DNA from: Candidatus Poribacteria bacterium
Lineage (GTDB): Bacteria > Poribacteria > WGA-4E > WGA-3G
Direction of reading: 5' to 3'
DNA: 64,000 nt
Assembly: GCA_022821965.1 (NCBI GenBank)
Contig: JAJECN010000020.1
Span: 124,001 to 188,000, forward strand
Positions 17,678 through 26,788 of this stretch are shown piece after piece. Made by a program: the position numbers and the translations under genes. The notes under the pieces were generated by a model. That model saw only the letters and a list, made by a program, of their open reading frames with translations, was not told where the DNA came from and did no database searches. The first letter of the stretch is position 1. Each line of letters starts with the position of its first letter.

Positions 17678-17706
17678 TTGACAATGCCGGGCGGGTGTAT
17701 TACACT
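17678..17706 (+). promoter_or_regulatory. Sigma-70 promoter of decayed toxin gene
   Basis: TTGACA (17678-17683), a 17-base spacer and TACACT (17701-17706), immediately before the ATG of the toxin remnant at 17713. The -10 box is so close to the ATG that any transcript would be nearly leaderless. Confidence 0.5.
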
Positions 17707-17712
17707 TAAAAT

Positions 17713-17990
17713 ATGCAAATCATTGCCAGAGAGGTCAAGAATTATATCACATCAGAAGGACGTAACCCGTTCTGCCAATTGTTGACACAACTCCGATTTG
17801 GGTATCTGACCATAGACAGAAGGCATCACCAAAAGTGTTGGTGTAAGCGGGTCAGTCACCTTTGACGAGATGCCGGGGTTTATCACGCGGACGCACGACA
17901 TATTATTTTATTTCCCGAAAAAGATCGGTGCGGGTGTCGTGTATTTCGGCAGGGGTATCAAGCATTTATTCTGGTGGTAAGTGTTAAGTC
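17713..17990 (+). pseudogene. RelE/HigB-type toxin gene remnant
   Basis: The first 20 codons read MQIIAREVKNYITSEGRNPF, the typical N-terminus of RelE-superfamily 'addiction module killer' proteins, which continue with a short helix and a ribosome-binding core. Here the frame drifts after QLLTQLRF and stops at 17865 after 50 codons, half the family length. The following ~125 bases are open in another frame (reading GVSGSVTFDEMPGF) but do not resemble the toxin core. No antitoxin gene follows. I read this as a degraded toxin gene; the exact right boundary is uncertain. Confidence 0.45.
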
Positions 17991-18178
17991 GGATGTAATT
18001 GCCTCAAGTGCTACACTCACAAAGTCATTGTCCGCTATCCGCTTTTGTCCTGAATATAAATTTTAAACATCATTTTCCTACACATTTTTCCCCTACAGGA
18101 CTTTATTTTTTTTCCTAATACGTGCTATAGACATATCGTCCCTACCGGCCTAAAGAAGATGAGGCGTGTTTTAGATCG
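17991..18178. other. Intergenic stretch without a visible gene
   Basis: An AT-rich spacer between the toxin remnant and the 3' end of the second sulfatase gene. No ORF, tRNA or promoter stands out. Confidence 0.4.
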
Positions 18179-18200
18179 GGTGCGGTTAGGAAACCGCACC
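18179..18200. repeat. Short hairpin repeat (GGTGCGGTT type)
   Basis: GGTGCGGTT, AGGA loop, AACCGCACC: a perfect 9-base stem 38 bases beyond the sulfatase stop. It may terminate that gene. A related hairpin (GCGATTCGGAGATCGC) lies at about 1945-1961. Confidence 0.5.
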
Positions 18201-18237
18201 TACTTGTACTGGGTGAACGCGTCCTGCAGAGAATGAC

Positions 18238-19644
18238 TTATTTCAATAATGACCAGTCGGGTTGGTCCTCTGGATCGCCGAGGGGGCCGTGGGCGTTACG
18301 GACAATGCGGCGTTGCACGTCATACCAGTCGGTGTAACTGGTCGCGGGTTGGAGTGTGTCGTTGCGGGCATCCATGAGGTTTGTGAGGGTGTTCTCCATT
18401 TCGTCTGTCAACGCTTTTTCTTCGGGTTTATCAATTAAGTTGTTCATCTGCAGCGGATCTGCCTCTACGTTGTAGAGCATACGTTTGCCGTCGAGCCAGC
18501 GTGCGTAACTGTGCGTTTTTGTGCGGACACCGCGCCACTCGTTACCATCGATGAGATAATCGTAGGTGGATCCGAAGTTCATTGTCAGGACACCGTTCTG
18601 TTCAAAGGCATCGGTTTCACCGCGCCAAGACGCGGATAGATCGTAGCCTTCGACGGTTCGAGGTGGCTGGATGCCGCATAATCCACAGAGCGATGGGAAA
18701 AGGTCGACAGGGGATGTGAGCGTGTCGCAGGTGCGATGGTTTCCATCGAAAACACCGGGGAGTCGCATAATCAACGGCACCTTGATGGATTCTTCGTAAG
18801 GTTCTCGCTTCGCCCAGAAATTGATCCCTTGTGCACCGCCTTGTGTTCCATGGTCGGATCCGAAAACAAGCAGTGTATTTTCGACGCGTCCCGTCCTTTC
18901 GAGATACGCCATCAATTCACCGAGCATATCGTCCACCGTTAGCGTCATTGCGAGGTAGTGTCGGTAAATTTCTAACGATTGTTCTTTAACCGAATCGGGC
19001 ACGTTTTCTGGGAGTTGGAGTTCAGTAGGCAGCCGTTCATAGTATTCCTGTGGGGCAAACTCGTAAGGTGTGGAGTGTGCTTGATGTGGTGAGATAAACA
19101 AGCAGAACGGCGTATCGTTATCCATGTCGTCCATGAACTGGAAGGCGTATCGGTTTAGGGCATCGGTTTCGTAACCCTCCCATCTTTCGTTCCGCCAGTC
19201 TTTGTCGAGGTTCACAGTGCCGTTGAAATAGTCGGTGTGGAAGTTGTAGCCGCGCCAATGTTGGAAACCGAGGCGATCGCGCCCTTCAGGGACGTAATCA
19301 CGTCCGCCGATTTCTGGGAATGAACCGGTGTGGAGATGCCATTTACCGACCCATGCTGTCCGGTAGCCGTTTCGACTGAAAACGTCTCCGAGTCCGATTT
19401 CATCGTGTCGGGTTTTGACGAAGTTGATGAGATGACCGGTCGTTTGTGGGTGTCGTCCGGTGAGTAGCATGGAGCGGTAAGGCGTGCAGACAGGAGCAGT
19501 GGCGATTGCGTTTGAAAAGACGGTGCCTTCTTGCGCGAGCCGGTCGATATGCGGCGTTTCAATCTGTGTATCGCCGTATACGGGTAGTGAGCAAGCACGA
19601 ATCTGATCCGCGAGGAGATAAACAATATTCGGTTTGTCTGTCAT
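18238..19644 (-). CDS. Sulfatase (formylglycine-dependent), CTPYR variant
   Basis: A 468-residue sulfatase, a distant paralogue of the one at 5.0 kb. The N-terminus TDKPNIVYLLADQIRACSLP carries one of the usual metal aspartates (LLADQ instead of ADD). The modification motif is C-T-P-Y-R (APVCTPYRSMLLTGRHP): Cys, Pro and Arg are kept, with Tyr in place of the usual Ser. FGSDHGTQGG supplies later metal ligands. No signal peptide is seen. Iduronate-2-sulfatase-like and choline-sulfatase-like members share these features; the substrate is unknown. Confidence 0.88.
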   Translation of the reverse strand: MTDKPNIVYLLADQIRACSLPVYGDTQIETPHIDRLAQEGTVFSNAIATAPVCTPYRSMLLTGRHPQTTGHLINFVKTRHDEIGLGDVFSRNGYRTAWVGKWHLHTGSFPEIGGRDYVPEGRDRLGFQHWRGYNFHTDYFNGTVNLDKDWRNERWEGYETDALNRYAFQFMDDMDNDTPFCLFISPHQAHSTPYEFAPQEYYERLPTELQLPENVPDSVKEQSLEIYRHYLAMTLTVDDMLGELMAYLERTGRVENTLLVFGSDHGTQGGAQGINFWAKREPYEESIKVPLIMRLPGVFDGNHRTCDTLTSPVDLFPSLCGLCGIQPPRTVEGYDLSASWRGETDAFEQNGVLTMNFGSTYDYLIDGNEWRGVRTKTHSYARWLDGKRMLYNVEADPLQMNNLIDKPEEKALTDEMENTLTNLMDARNDTLQPATSYTDWYDVQRRIVRNAHGPLGDPEDQPDWSLLK

Positions 19645-19709
19645 ATTTTTGGTATGGTTTGCAAATTTTCAAAATCTGCTGTTGGAAGTGATGTTTTTTC
19701 AAGACCGGA

Positions 19710-19888
19710 TTAGCGTGGGCGGAGTTCAATCGTTCCGGTTGAGAATGAGATGTTGACATCAAAATGCCTGAGAAAATCCAAACCTAATAGTCCTTAAGTA
19801 TATCGCGAGTCCGATCGGCGTTGATGCTATCGACTTTGAGGCGAAGAAAGATTGATTTAGCTGTAGGGTTAAAGGAGATATATCCCAT
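19710..19888 (-). pseudogene. Retropepsin-like aspartyl protease, internally deleted
   Basis: Two pieces of one gene are visible. The start (ATG at 19888) reads MGYISFNPTAKSIFLRLKVD through NADRTRDILKDY and stops. In the next frame the sequence resumes as GLLGLDFLRHFDVNISFSTG, then TIELRPR and stop at 19710. This family has a D-T/S-G active site directly after the first piece and ends with the G-LLG-DFL strand seen in the second. The middle, including the catalytic Asp, is absent. The ATG overlaps the stop of the upstream gene as TAATG, implying former translational coupling. Confidence 0.65.
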
Positions 19889-20115
19889 TACAATAGGTAA
19901 CCCATGCCTTCCGGTAATTTGCTTGTACAATGTATCGCTGCGCTACCTTTGTAACGCGATGAAGCATCATAAACATCAGAACGGGCAGGACTATGGACAA
20001 GAACACGCCCCGACAACAATTCAGTGTTCTCGCTGTATTCGCAATCCACGATGAAGAGCCATTCATCTGGGTATTTCTGTTCCATCTCTTCAAGTGTCAA
20101 GCGTTCGTTTGCCAT
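19888..20115 (-). CDS. Small conserved protein, partner of the aspartyl protease
   Basis: A 75-residue acidic protein (MANERLTLEEMEQKYPDEWL, ending PEGMGYLL). I recall small proteins of this type, with a Y-P-x-E-W motif and GRVLVHSP, encoded immediately before retropepsin-like protease genes; their function is unknown to me. AAGGAGTGG lies upstream of the ATG and a TGCTATAAT extended -10 about 50 bases upstream. The gene is intact although its downstream partner is deleted. Confidence 0.65.
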   Translation of the reverse strand: MANERLTLEEMEQKYPDEWLFIVDCEYSENTELLSGRVLVHSPARSDVYDASSRYKGSAAIHCTSKLPEGMGYLL

Positions 20116-20163
20116 TTTTACCCACTCCTTCTCAGTAAGGTGTTAGTGAATTGATTCATATCT

Positions 20164-20172
20164 ATTATAGCA
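20164..20172 (-). promoter_or_regulatory. Extended -10 promoter element
   Basis: On the minus strand TGCTATAAT, a consensus extended -10, about 50 bases before the small gene starting at 20115. There is no good -35 box, as is usual for extended -10 promoters. Confidence 0.5.
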
Positions 20173-20298
20173 TAATAACTTCTGTTTTAGCAAAGGTGTC
20201 AGCGCGCTCAGAGGTATTCGGTTTTTAGTCGGACTTGGGCAGCTGGTTCACAAACTCTCTGATAAGAGGGATTCAAGGAAAAAAATAACAAGAGAAAG

Positions 20299-20514
20299 TT
20301 AAAGTCGGTCAAATTCATCTGGTGTTAACCCCGCGTGTCGTAGAATAGTACGCAACGTTCCAACTCGTATTTCACGATGATTTGGAACTATCACTGTCCG
20401 AACTTCATTTTCACTTTCACGGACAAATTTTACATGACTGCCGCGTTGATGAACTATAGTAAACCCTGCTTTTTCGAGTTTACGTTTAATCTGCCGATAG
20501 GGGAACGGTTTCAT
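20299..20514 (-). CDS. hicA: HicA-type mRNA interferase toxin
   Basis: A 71-residue HicA toxin with a dsRBD-like fold that cleaves mRNA when free. The catalytic histidine is His26 in QRGSHVKF, followed by the family strand TVIVPNHREIRVGTLRTIL. The start at 20514 gives MKPFPYRQIKRKLEKAGF, the usual HicA N-terminus, and overlaps the end of hicB by 29 bases. The order antitoxin then toxin is one of the two known arrangements for this system. Confidence 0.9.
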   Translation of the reverse strand: MKPFPYRQIKRKLEKAGFTIVHQRGSHVKFVRESENEVRTVIVPNHREIRVGTLRTILRHAGLTPDEFDRL

Positions 20515-20719
20515 TGAAACTGATGTTAACCTCAAATTTGCGGATCTTAGGCCTCACAGTTGGACGAGGCGGCTCGAAATAGAGTTCTAACGCCTCTCTG
20601 AGATTGTTAATAGCCTCGTCTTCACTTTTGCCTTGGCTGGAAACATCCACTTCTAAGCATTGCGCAATAAACCATTTGTCTTCTTGCGTGATACTTGCCG
20701 TAAAAGTTTGCGTTTTCAT
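20486..20719 (-). CDS. hicB: HicB-type antitoxin
   Basis: A 77-residue HicB antitoxin with the degenerate RNase H-like domain: FTASITQEDKWFIAQCLEVD, then VSSQGKSEDEAINNLREALE, the family signature. GGAGAG lies a few bases before the ATG at 20719. It binds and neutralises HicA. No C-terminal HTH or ribbon-helix-helix DNA-binding domain is present, so this is a short-form HicB. Confidence 0.9.
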   Translation of the reverse strand: MKTQTFTASITQEDKWFIAQCLEVDVSSQGKSEDEAINNLREALELYFEPPRPTVRPKIRKFEVNISFNETVPLSAD

Positions 20720-20783
20720 TTCTTCTCTCCCGCGATTTTCGGCTCGCGACACCCTTCATAATTAATCTCCCGTTTCCATATAC

Positions 20784-21848
20784 TTAGAACTGTAACCCTA
20801 AACTCACCCGATGGGTCTGTTGTAGGTGTCCGAAATCGGCATAAGCATAGTCGAGGGAAAGGACTCTTTTACCGAAGTTCAGGTGAATGCCCAAGCCGAG
20901 TGTAAGTCCTTCTTCATCGTCGCCGCGGTCTTCTCCTAATCGGAATTTGTAGCCCCCACGGATTGCCGCCATTTTTCTGTACCAGTACTCCATACCGATG
21001 TTCAGGCGTTCGCTGTTGTCGTTGGGGTGGTTCGCATCAAGCGCGAGGGTAAGAAGGTTATCCCCGGAATCAACGACATCATAGGCGATACCGAGCCGAA
21101 AATTCGAGGGCAATGGAAACTCTATAGTCTCTAAAGCCGCCTTTCGTGCCGGATTTGTTGTATCTGGAAAAGGACGATAGTCTGCTATCCTCGGATCCCC
21201 TGCGACCTCAGCACCGCTCGCCAGATTGGGACCGCTGAAGCGCATCTCCGGTCCAAAGTTCGAGAAACACATCCCAATGCGTAAGCTCCGCCAGCCGGTA
21301 TGATACAGTGTGCCGACATCAATTGCTACACCTCTGGCACTCTCCCGATGAATTTGTTGGTGGATGTATTTGGCGTTGATGCCGAAGGAGAGGTTAACGC
21401 CAGATTCCTTTGCGTAAAGTTGTCTGGCATACGCCACTGAGATTGCGGTATCATAAGCGGAGTACCAAAGCCCAGTGCCATCCGGCTTTGCAAGCGTGGT
21501 GATTTCTGTATCAGGGACATTGAGGAATGTGACGCTTGCCCCCAAGGTACCGACGTTTTTTATTGGTGTAGCGAAGGCTAAATAGTTGTAGCGGATGTCA
21601 GCAAGCCAAACCGTGTGCGTGTCTGAAAAACTGGTTTTTTCGAGTTGGCTGATCCCTGCTGGGTTCCAGTAGATACTCGTTACGTCATTGGCAAGTCCAC
21701 CAAACGCACCACCGAGGCTGTCTACTCGTGCCCCGGGACCGATTTTCAGAAACTGGGCACCGGCTGTGCCGACATTGGTTGTGGAATAGCCGGGGACAAC
21801 CCGCAATAAAAGAAGAATAAATAAAAGGGCATAAATTGTATATCGCAT
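20784..21848 (-). CDS. PorV/PorQ family outer-membrane beta-barrel protein
   Basis: A 354-residue protein with a Sec signal (about residues 1-21) and a FadL-like barrel. The PorV/PorQ signature is clear: GTAGAQFLKIGPGARVDSLG, then ALANDVTSIYWNPAG-like sequence (here GLANDVTSIYWNPAGI). It ends in an aromatic (SLGLQF), as outer-membrane barrels do. In Bacteroidetes PorV is part of the type IX secretion shuttle. Here the gene sits 22 bases downstream of a large secreted protein with a sorting-type C-terminus, so cargo and barrel may be co-expressed. Confidence 0.88.
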   Translation of the reverse strand: MRYTIYALLFILLLLRVVPGYSTTNVGTAGAQFLKIGPGARVDSLGGAFGGLANDVTSIYWNPAGISQLEKTSFSDTHTVWLADIRYNYLAFATPIKNVGTLGASVTFLNVPDTEITTLAKPDGTGLWYSAYDTAISVAYARQLYAKESGVNLSFGINAKYIHQQIHRESARGVAIDVGTLYHTGWRSLRIGMCFSNFGPEMRFSGPNLASGAEVAGDPRIADYRPFPDTTNPARKAALETIEFPLPSNFRLGIAYDVVDSGDNLLTLALDANHPNDNSERLNIGMEYWYRKMAAIRGGYKFRLGEDRGDDEEGLTLGLGIHLNFGKRVLSLDYAYADFGHLQQTHRVSLGLQF

Positions 21849-21870
21849 TTAGTTCTCCTGTTCCTCTGTG

Positions 21871-24864
21871 TTATCGAATAATAGCAAATCTACCGACTTT
21901 GTTGCCGACGACTGTGTCACTCTCGTCGCGAGCTTCAACATGATAGATATAGATTCCGCTTGCGAGTGCTTGATTATAGCGGTTGAGAAGGTCAAACGAT
22001 GCTGTTCCACCTTTGTCCCCTTGTAATGAACGGTCGTCTGGAGCAACATCTGGGTGGTAAGCAGCAGCACTTTCATGTTCAAGTTTCCGGACGAGTTCAC
22101 CGGCTAATGTATAGATCCGGATGGTACACCGTGGTGGGAGACGCGTAAAGAAAATCTTGTCCGTTCCTTCTGAGAGCACCGCTCTGTTCGTGACAAAATA
22201 GGGATTCGGTACCACACGAATTCGCCCAAGGTCAGCCTCAATGTTTTCAGCGGCAAGGGTCTCCTCTTTTGTTGTCAGAAGAAATTCGTCGCCGTCTTGT
22301 GGTGCGCTGACACCACCCATTTCAACAGTAAAGGCATCACCTGCGGAGATTTCACCGTTCGGGTCTTTTATAAAGACATATCCGCCTCGAATGAAAATCC
22401 GGAAGAAGCCGGGTGTTTCCGCTGGATTGTATGTATCAAGCCAACCTGCACCTGTCAGAATGGCGTATCCATCGGCGCGCTCAGCGTTGAATTGAATTTC
22501 TTCGCCAGTGTCTTCGTCCACTACTTTAACGTGTGTATCGTCAGTAAACGTGATTGAATATGTATGCGGACGGTAATACGTTGACCACCAGACGTTGGGC
22601 CATGTATTCTCACCAAAGCCGGGGGATTGAATATCTACTGACCAATCTGTTACTGTGCCCGCCGTCAGTTTAACGTCGTTGATCGGATTTTCCATTGGAG
22701 TTCCATAGGACACATCAGCTCCGGTTATCTTCAGAACGATGCCATCAAACATCGGCGAAAGGGCTTCAACGGCTTCTTGATGCTCGGGGTCATACCAGCC
22801 AAAAAACTGTTGCTCGACGACGGTTTCATTGGTTGTCATATTGACAATCTCATAAGCAGGTGGTTGATACCCAGGACCTGTGATATATGCCGCCGAATCT
22901 ATCTGTTTTGCACCGGACCAGACGATTTTATATTGGTGTCCTGTTACCTTGTTTGGTGCGAGTACCATCGGTTCGACGGTAACACTTCCCTGTCCCTGCT
23001 GTTCTATTTCGGCAGCAGGCTCTCGATATCCGGCGGGCTGCGCACGTGGCACAACATGGACCATTGTCTCAATCTGGCTACTCTCCATTGCGATCAATCC
23101 TGTTTTTGGATTGCCTGTATCAAACGAGGTAACCGCATAGGTGTATTCAAGTCCGTTGGTTAAGCCTGCGTCGGTATGGAAATTTTTGATACCTGCGTCC
23201 TCACCGAGTGCCTGCGACGGCGTGGAAACAACTTGGAAAATGTCGCCAGCAACGGGTGGTCCTGAAGGTCCATCGCTAATTTGCACGTAGAGTCCACCAA
23301 AATAGATTCGGGCACCGGAACGATAGGTCGCGTCCGGATAAGGTTCACCTGTATTCGGATCTTTGATGATAACATATCCACCCCCATTTGCTGGAAAGGC
23401 GGGGTTGTGTGCCATAACTTCCCACAGCGTGGTGTTAACGACTTCAAAACTTGTACTTGAATTGAATTTAATGACGTAGACCGCGTTTTTGAAGAAGCTT
23501 CCAAAGAAAGGTTCATCACCCATGCTTTCAATGACGGCATCTGACTTTTTACCGACGTGTGACACTGTAAAGAAATTACCGGTTGCGCTCGGTCTGTCGA
23601 ACTCCATCAGCATTGTCCAATCTTCGACCGGATCACCAGTGGATTCATCATAAGAGACATCACGTCTATAAACTCGATATCCCTCGAAGATTTTCTCTTG
23701 GTCAGTTACATCAACATATTCTTCGATGTTTTTGTTGACACCGTTATCAACCCAGCGTCCTTCACTTTCCCAGACGAGTGTCACCTGTCCATCGGCGGGG
23801 TAGGCGGTTACCAATGGCGAGGGGGGCGGTGCGGGGGCAACATAGCCGTCGTCATATAGTTTCTGTGCCCAGTCAGCAGAGGCTTGCAAACCGGCAAGTC
23901 CCTCACCGATCGCGACTGCGATGATGACGTTGAACGACTCACCAGGCGCGAATGTTTCGACGGGTCCGTAGGATTGAATGAAACGTTGGTCATCGTAGTT
24001 TGCGGGAAGAGGTTCAACACCGGGAACGCTGATAAGGGCGTACTTCTCTGCGTCCGTTGTTGGGTCTGTGGAGATCGTAATCCGTTTGTGCGCAGCGAAC
24101 GGGATTTTTGCCGCGGGATCCTCTGCATTCTCTCCGATATATGCGTCCAGCACCCGTAAACCGATGTAACCGGGGGCAGAGGCGTTGGAGAATCCGTAGG
24201 AGAGGTAACGGTTGGGATGATCCACCGGGTTAAGGGCATCGGGTGTCTGATCGAGTGCCACGAAGTCATCGGCGGAGTAGCTTGCGGTGCCGGTTTCGTT
24301 GCTGGAGATGTCCACGTCGTAACGGAACGCCATGAATACATCCTCAAGGACATCAGTACCAGCATTTTTGACGTTATACTCAAGAATAAAAAAATCGTAA
24401 AGCGGTGCGTAGCTCCACTGAAATCCATGCACTTCAAGTTCTAAACCGAGAATCAAATCTTTATTTGCTTCAGGGTTCATGTCGGAACATTTGAACATGA
24501 TGGCTTGGTTCGTGGGTGTCCCTTTTGTTGTCACACCGGGTTTGTTTGAGATAACCTCCGGCACGTCATCAGTGGGCCAAATTTCGCTTTGTCTACCATC
24601 TGCTTCAGAAACGCCGACCTCACCGCCTTTTTTGGCACCGATCCAGATGTCTCCTTCATAGATGTAGGAATCGTTTGTTCCGGCGGGCCACCATCCTGAC
24701 GGGTTTGCTGTGGGGTTGCTCGGATACCCGACGACCCCAGTGTTAAAAATAGCAGACGATAGGTTACCTACGTCAAGTGCTTTCCAATCCACTTGTGCAC
24801 TTGCCGATAGGGTGGCGAGTGTGAGAATTGTGGATAGGAATAGTGTATATCGTAATAATTTCAT
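21871..24864 (-). CDS. Large secreted protein with T9SS-like C-terminal domain
   Basis: A 997-residue protein with a signal peptide (about 1-23, ending SASAQ). The central regions are beta-rich and include a fibronectin-like stretch near residues 350-420 (VTAYPADGQVTLVWESEGRW). The last ~95 residues, starting RVVPNPYFV and containing TIRIYTLAGELVRKL and ASGIYIYHVEA, match the FlgD-like/Por sorting C-terminal domain. Repeated strands such as DPNTGEPYPD and DPNGEISAGD suggest duplicated modules. It is likely an exported surface or extracellular protein. No enzymatic motif was found. It heads a two-gene unit with the PorV/PorQ barrel. Confidence 0.78.
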   Translation of the reverse strand: MKLLRYTLFLSTILTLATLSASAQVDWKALDVGNLSSAIFNTGVVGYPSNPTANPSGWWPAGTNDSYIYEGDIWIGAKKGGEVGVSEADGRQSEIWPTDDVPEVISNKPGVTTKGTPTNQAIMFKCSDMNPEANKDLILGLELEVHGFQWSYAPLYDFFILEYNVKNAGTDVLEDVFMAFRYDVDISSNETGTASYSADDFVALDQTPDALNPVDHPNRYLSYGFSNASAPGYIGLRVLDAYIGENAEDPAAKIPFAAHKRITISTDPTTDAEKYALISVPGVEPLPANYDDQRFIQSYGPVETFAPGESFNVIIAVAIGEGLAGLQASADWAQKLYDDGYVAPAPPPSPLVTAYPADGQVTLVWESEGRWVDNGVNKNIEEYVDVTDQEKIFEGYRVYRRDVSYDESTGDPVEDWTMLMEFDRPSATGNFFTVSHVGKKSDAVIESMGDEPFFGSFFKNAVYVIKFNSSTSFEVVNTTLWEVMAHNPAFPANGGGYVIIKDPNTGEPYPDATYRSGARIYFGGLYVQISDGPSGPPVAGDIFQVVSTPSQALGEDAGIKNFHTDAGLTNGLEYTYAVTSFDTGNPKTGLIAMESSQIETMVHVVPRAQPAGYREPAAEIEQQGQGSVTVEPMVLAPNKVTGHQYKIVWSGAKQIDSAAYITGPGYQPPAYEIVNMTTNETVVEQQFFGWYDPEHQEAVEALSPMFDGIVLKITGADVSYGTPMENPINDVKLTAGTVTDWSVDIQSPGFGENTWPNVWWSTYYRPHTYSITFTDDTHVKVVDEDTGEEIQFNAERADGYAILTGAGWLDTYNPAETPGFFRIFIRGGYVFIKDPNGEISAGDAFTVEMGGVSAPQDGDEFLLTTKEETLAAENIEADLGRIRVVPNPYFVTNRAVLSEGTDKIFFTRLPPRCTIRIYTLAGELVRKLEHESAAAYHPDVAPDDRSLQGDKGGTASFDLLNRYNQALASGIYIYHVEARDESDTVVGNKVGRFAIIR

Positions 24865-24892
24865 AAATTACTCCTATGAAGATATATGATTA

Positions 24893-26701
24893 TTATTCGT
24901 GAACTTCCGTAATTTCATAAACCCGATACCGTTGTGTTTTTCCATTTCCAACATCTATTTCTCCTTCAATGAACAGCGGATAATTGTATGCTGTTTCTTT
25001 GACAGAGAAGAGATAGGGAATTGCCCCTGCTTCACGTGCTATTTTGGCTTGGTTCTTGAAATCGCGAGGCTCTTTCATGTGCACATTGTAAATCTGGTAC
25101 GTTGACCGATCGGCGTAGTACATCAGATCGAAGTGTGCCCCGACGCGTTCATCGTCAAGAAAAAAACAGGCGTTCTCTGGCATCTCACTTTGGAGACGGG
25201 GTCCACTCTTTTCATACAGCGGGATTTTGCTGTTGCGCTCCGTGACTTTGTATGCGGCATCCAAATAACCTCTTACATAGAACAAGGCTATCAGCAGTGC
25301 GAAGATCCGGAGTCCAAGCCATAGCCACTTTTGCCAATTATACTGGCGAACCAACATATATATGCCAGCGAAAATAGCGAGCAGTACGCCGAATCCAATG
25401 AGTTGCTCAACAATCCAGAAATTCGTCTCAATAAAGGGCGCGAATCTCTTTAGTCCATCAAACTGATCTCTGCCCTTGACCAAGGTACGTCCGCCGGAGA
25501 TAATAGTAATCACAAGCATTCCCGCACACCAAATTGATGTGTAAACCCAATCCCGTCGTTGCCATGCTCGGCTGATGACCGCTGCCAAACAGATGAGTAG
25601 CGGTGGCACAGCGATCATTGTCGCTGATGGCGTTTTTGTTTCCGCGAGTGTGTGTGGAACGATAACACCGATACCCCACGCTAATACGAAAAGTTCGGCT
25701 AAGTTCCAGCGTTTGAACATAACCACCAGCAGGCACAGGACCGCCGCAACAAGCGCAGCATAAAACACCGGATAGAACAGCGGCATGTAGTCAAACAGTG
25801 GTCGATCCCAACTCGCGCCCCAGCTTTCAACATCTGTGTTCAGGTGATCAAGGACGCGTTTATGTTCCCATAAGAATTCCTTTCGGTAGTAAATCAGACA
25901 GTAGATAACCCAAGGTGCCACTGTCGCAATTGCCGCCAAAAGTTGTACACCGATGTCGCTGAGGCGAATCTTTGCGTCTGTTTCCTCGTTTTGTGTGTTG
26001 TTATCCGATGAATATCTCTTGCGATAGATCTGTTTACTTCGTGCGACACACCAAACGACAAGCGCGATACCGAAGGTGATGCAGGCGAGGTAGCTTTTTG
26101 AGAGATACGCGATCCCCATCGCAACACCAGATAAAATATAATTCCTCCGTTTTCCTGTCCGAATCGCACGGAGCAGAAACCAGCACGAGACCTGAACCCA
26201 GAGCAGCAAGGCGATGTCGATATGGTCCGAATAGCGATAGCCGTGGACGGACGCAAAGAGAAACGGGTTAAATCCGTGAAGGAACGCTGCAATAAGTCCC
26301 GCTCGTTTGTCAAAAAGGTCTGCGGCGGTCCGAAATGTCAACCACGTCGTCACGACGAGACTGATTGCGGATGGCAATCGGAGCGCGAACGTGTTAATGC
26401 CGAAAATCAGGTGCGAGATCCAGATTGTCCACATAGCGACAGGTGGTTTATGCAGCCAGATGTGGTTCTCGCCCCACCCTTTGTAGTCATACGGGAGCCA
26501 GGGTTGATCGTAGAGCGTGAATTTGAGCGGATGTTTCGTCAAATTCCGTGCCACGACGGCGTGGAACCCTTCATCCCAATAGGTGATCCCGCTATGTCCG
26601 ACATGCCTCAACACCAGAGCACCGGAGGCTATCAGGATGCAAAGTAGGATAATTTTTGTAACCGTGGATTCGCTTTTGAAGTTGGCACCCGCAAAATTCA
26701 T
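24893..26701 (-). CDS. Glycosyltransferase family 39 (ArnT/PMT-like)
   Basis: A 602-residue polytopic membrane protein with about 12 hydrophobic segments. The family signature is at the start: TYWDEGFHAVVARNL, where the WDE Asp-Glu pair is the catalytic acidic motif of GT39/GT-C enzymes, then LHKPPVAMWTIW. It transfers a sugar from a polyprenyl-phosphate donor to a lipid or protein in the periplasm. The acceptor is unknown; lipid A-type (ArnT) and protein O-mannosyl-type (PMT) members cannot be separated by eye. The C-terminal ~120 residues are a soluble periplasmic domain. Confidence 0.85.
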   Translation of the reverse strand: MNFAGANFKSESTVTKIILLCILIASGALVLRHVGHSGITYWDEGFHAVVARNLTKHPLKFTLYDQPWLPYDYKGWGENHIWLHKPPVAMWTIWISHLIFGINTFALRLPSAISLVVTTWLTFRTAADLFDKRAGLIAAFLHGFNPFLFASVHGYRYSDHIDIALLLWVQVSCWFLLRAIRTGKRRNYILSGVAMGIAYLSKSYLACITFGIALVVWCVARSKQIYRKRYSSDNNTQNEETDAKIRLSDIGVQLLAAIATVAPWVIYCLIYYRKEFLWEHKRVLDHLNTDVESWGASWDRPLFDYMPLFYPVFYAALVAAVLCLLVVMFKRWNLAELFVLAWGIGVIVPHTLAETKTPSATMIAVPPLLICLAAVISRAWQRRDWVYTSIWCAGMLVITIISGGRTLVKGRDQFDGLKRFAPFIETNFWIVEQLIGFGVLLAIFAGIYMLVRQYNWQKWLWLGLRIFALLIALFYVRGYLDAAYKVTERNSKIPLYEKSGPRLQSEMPENACFFLDDERVGAHFDLMYYADRSTYQIYNVHMKEPRDFKNQAKIAREAGAIPYLFSVKETAYNYPLFIEGEIDVGNGKTQRYRVYEITEVHE

Positions 26702-26788
26702 CTCTTATGTCATAAATCTGTCTGAAATAGTTGTGTCCCTTTATACCTCTTCTTCGGTTCCATTTCTGTCTTCTACAAGTTTGAATGC

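Noticed and set aside
18238-19644. Reading the CTPYR sulfatase as inactive
   Set aside because: The Cys, Pro and Arg that matter for formylglycine formation are kept; Ser to Tyr at the fourth position is tolerated in some sulfatases, so inactivity is not supported.
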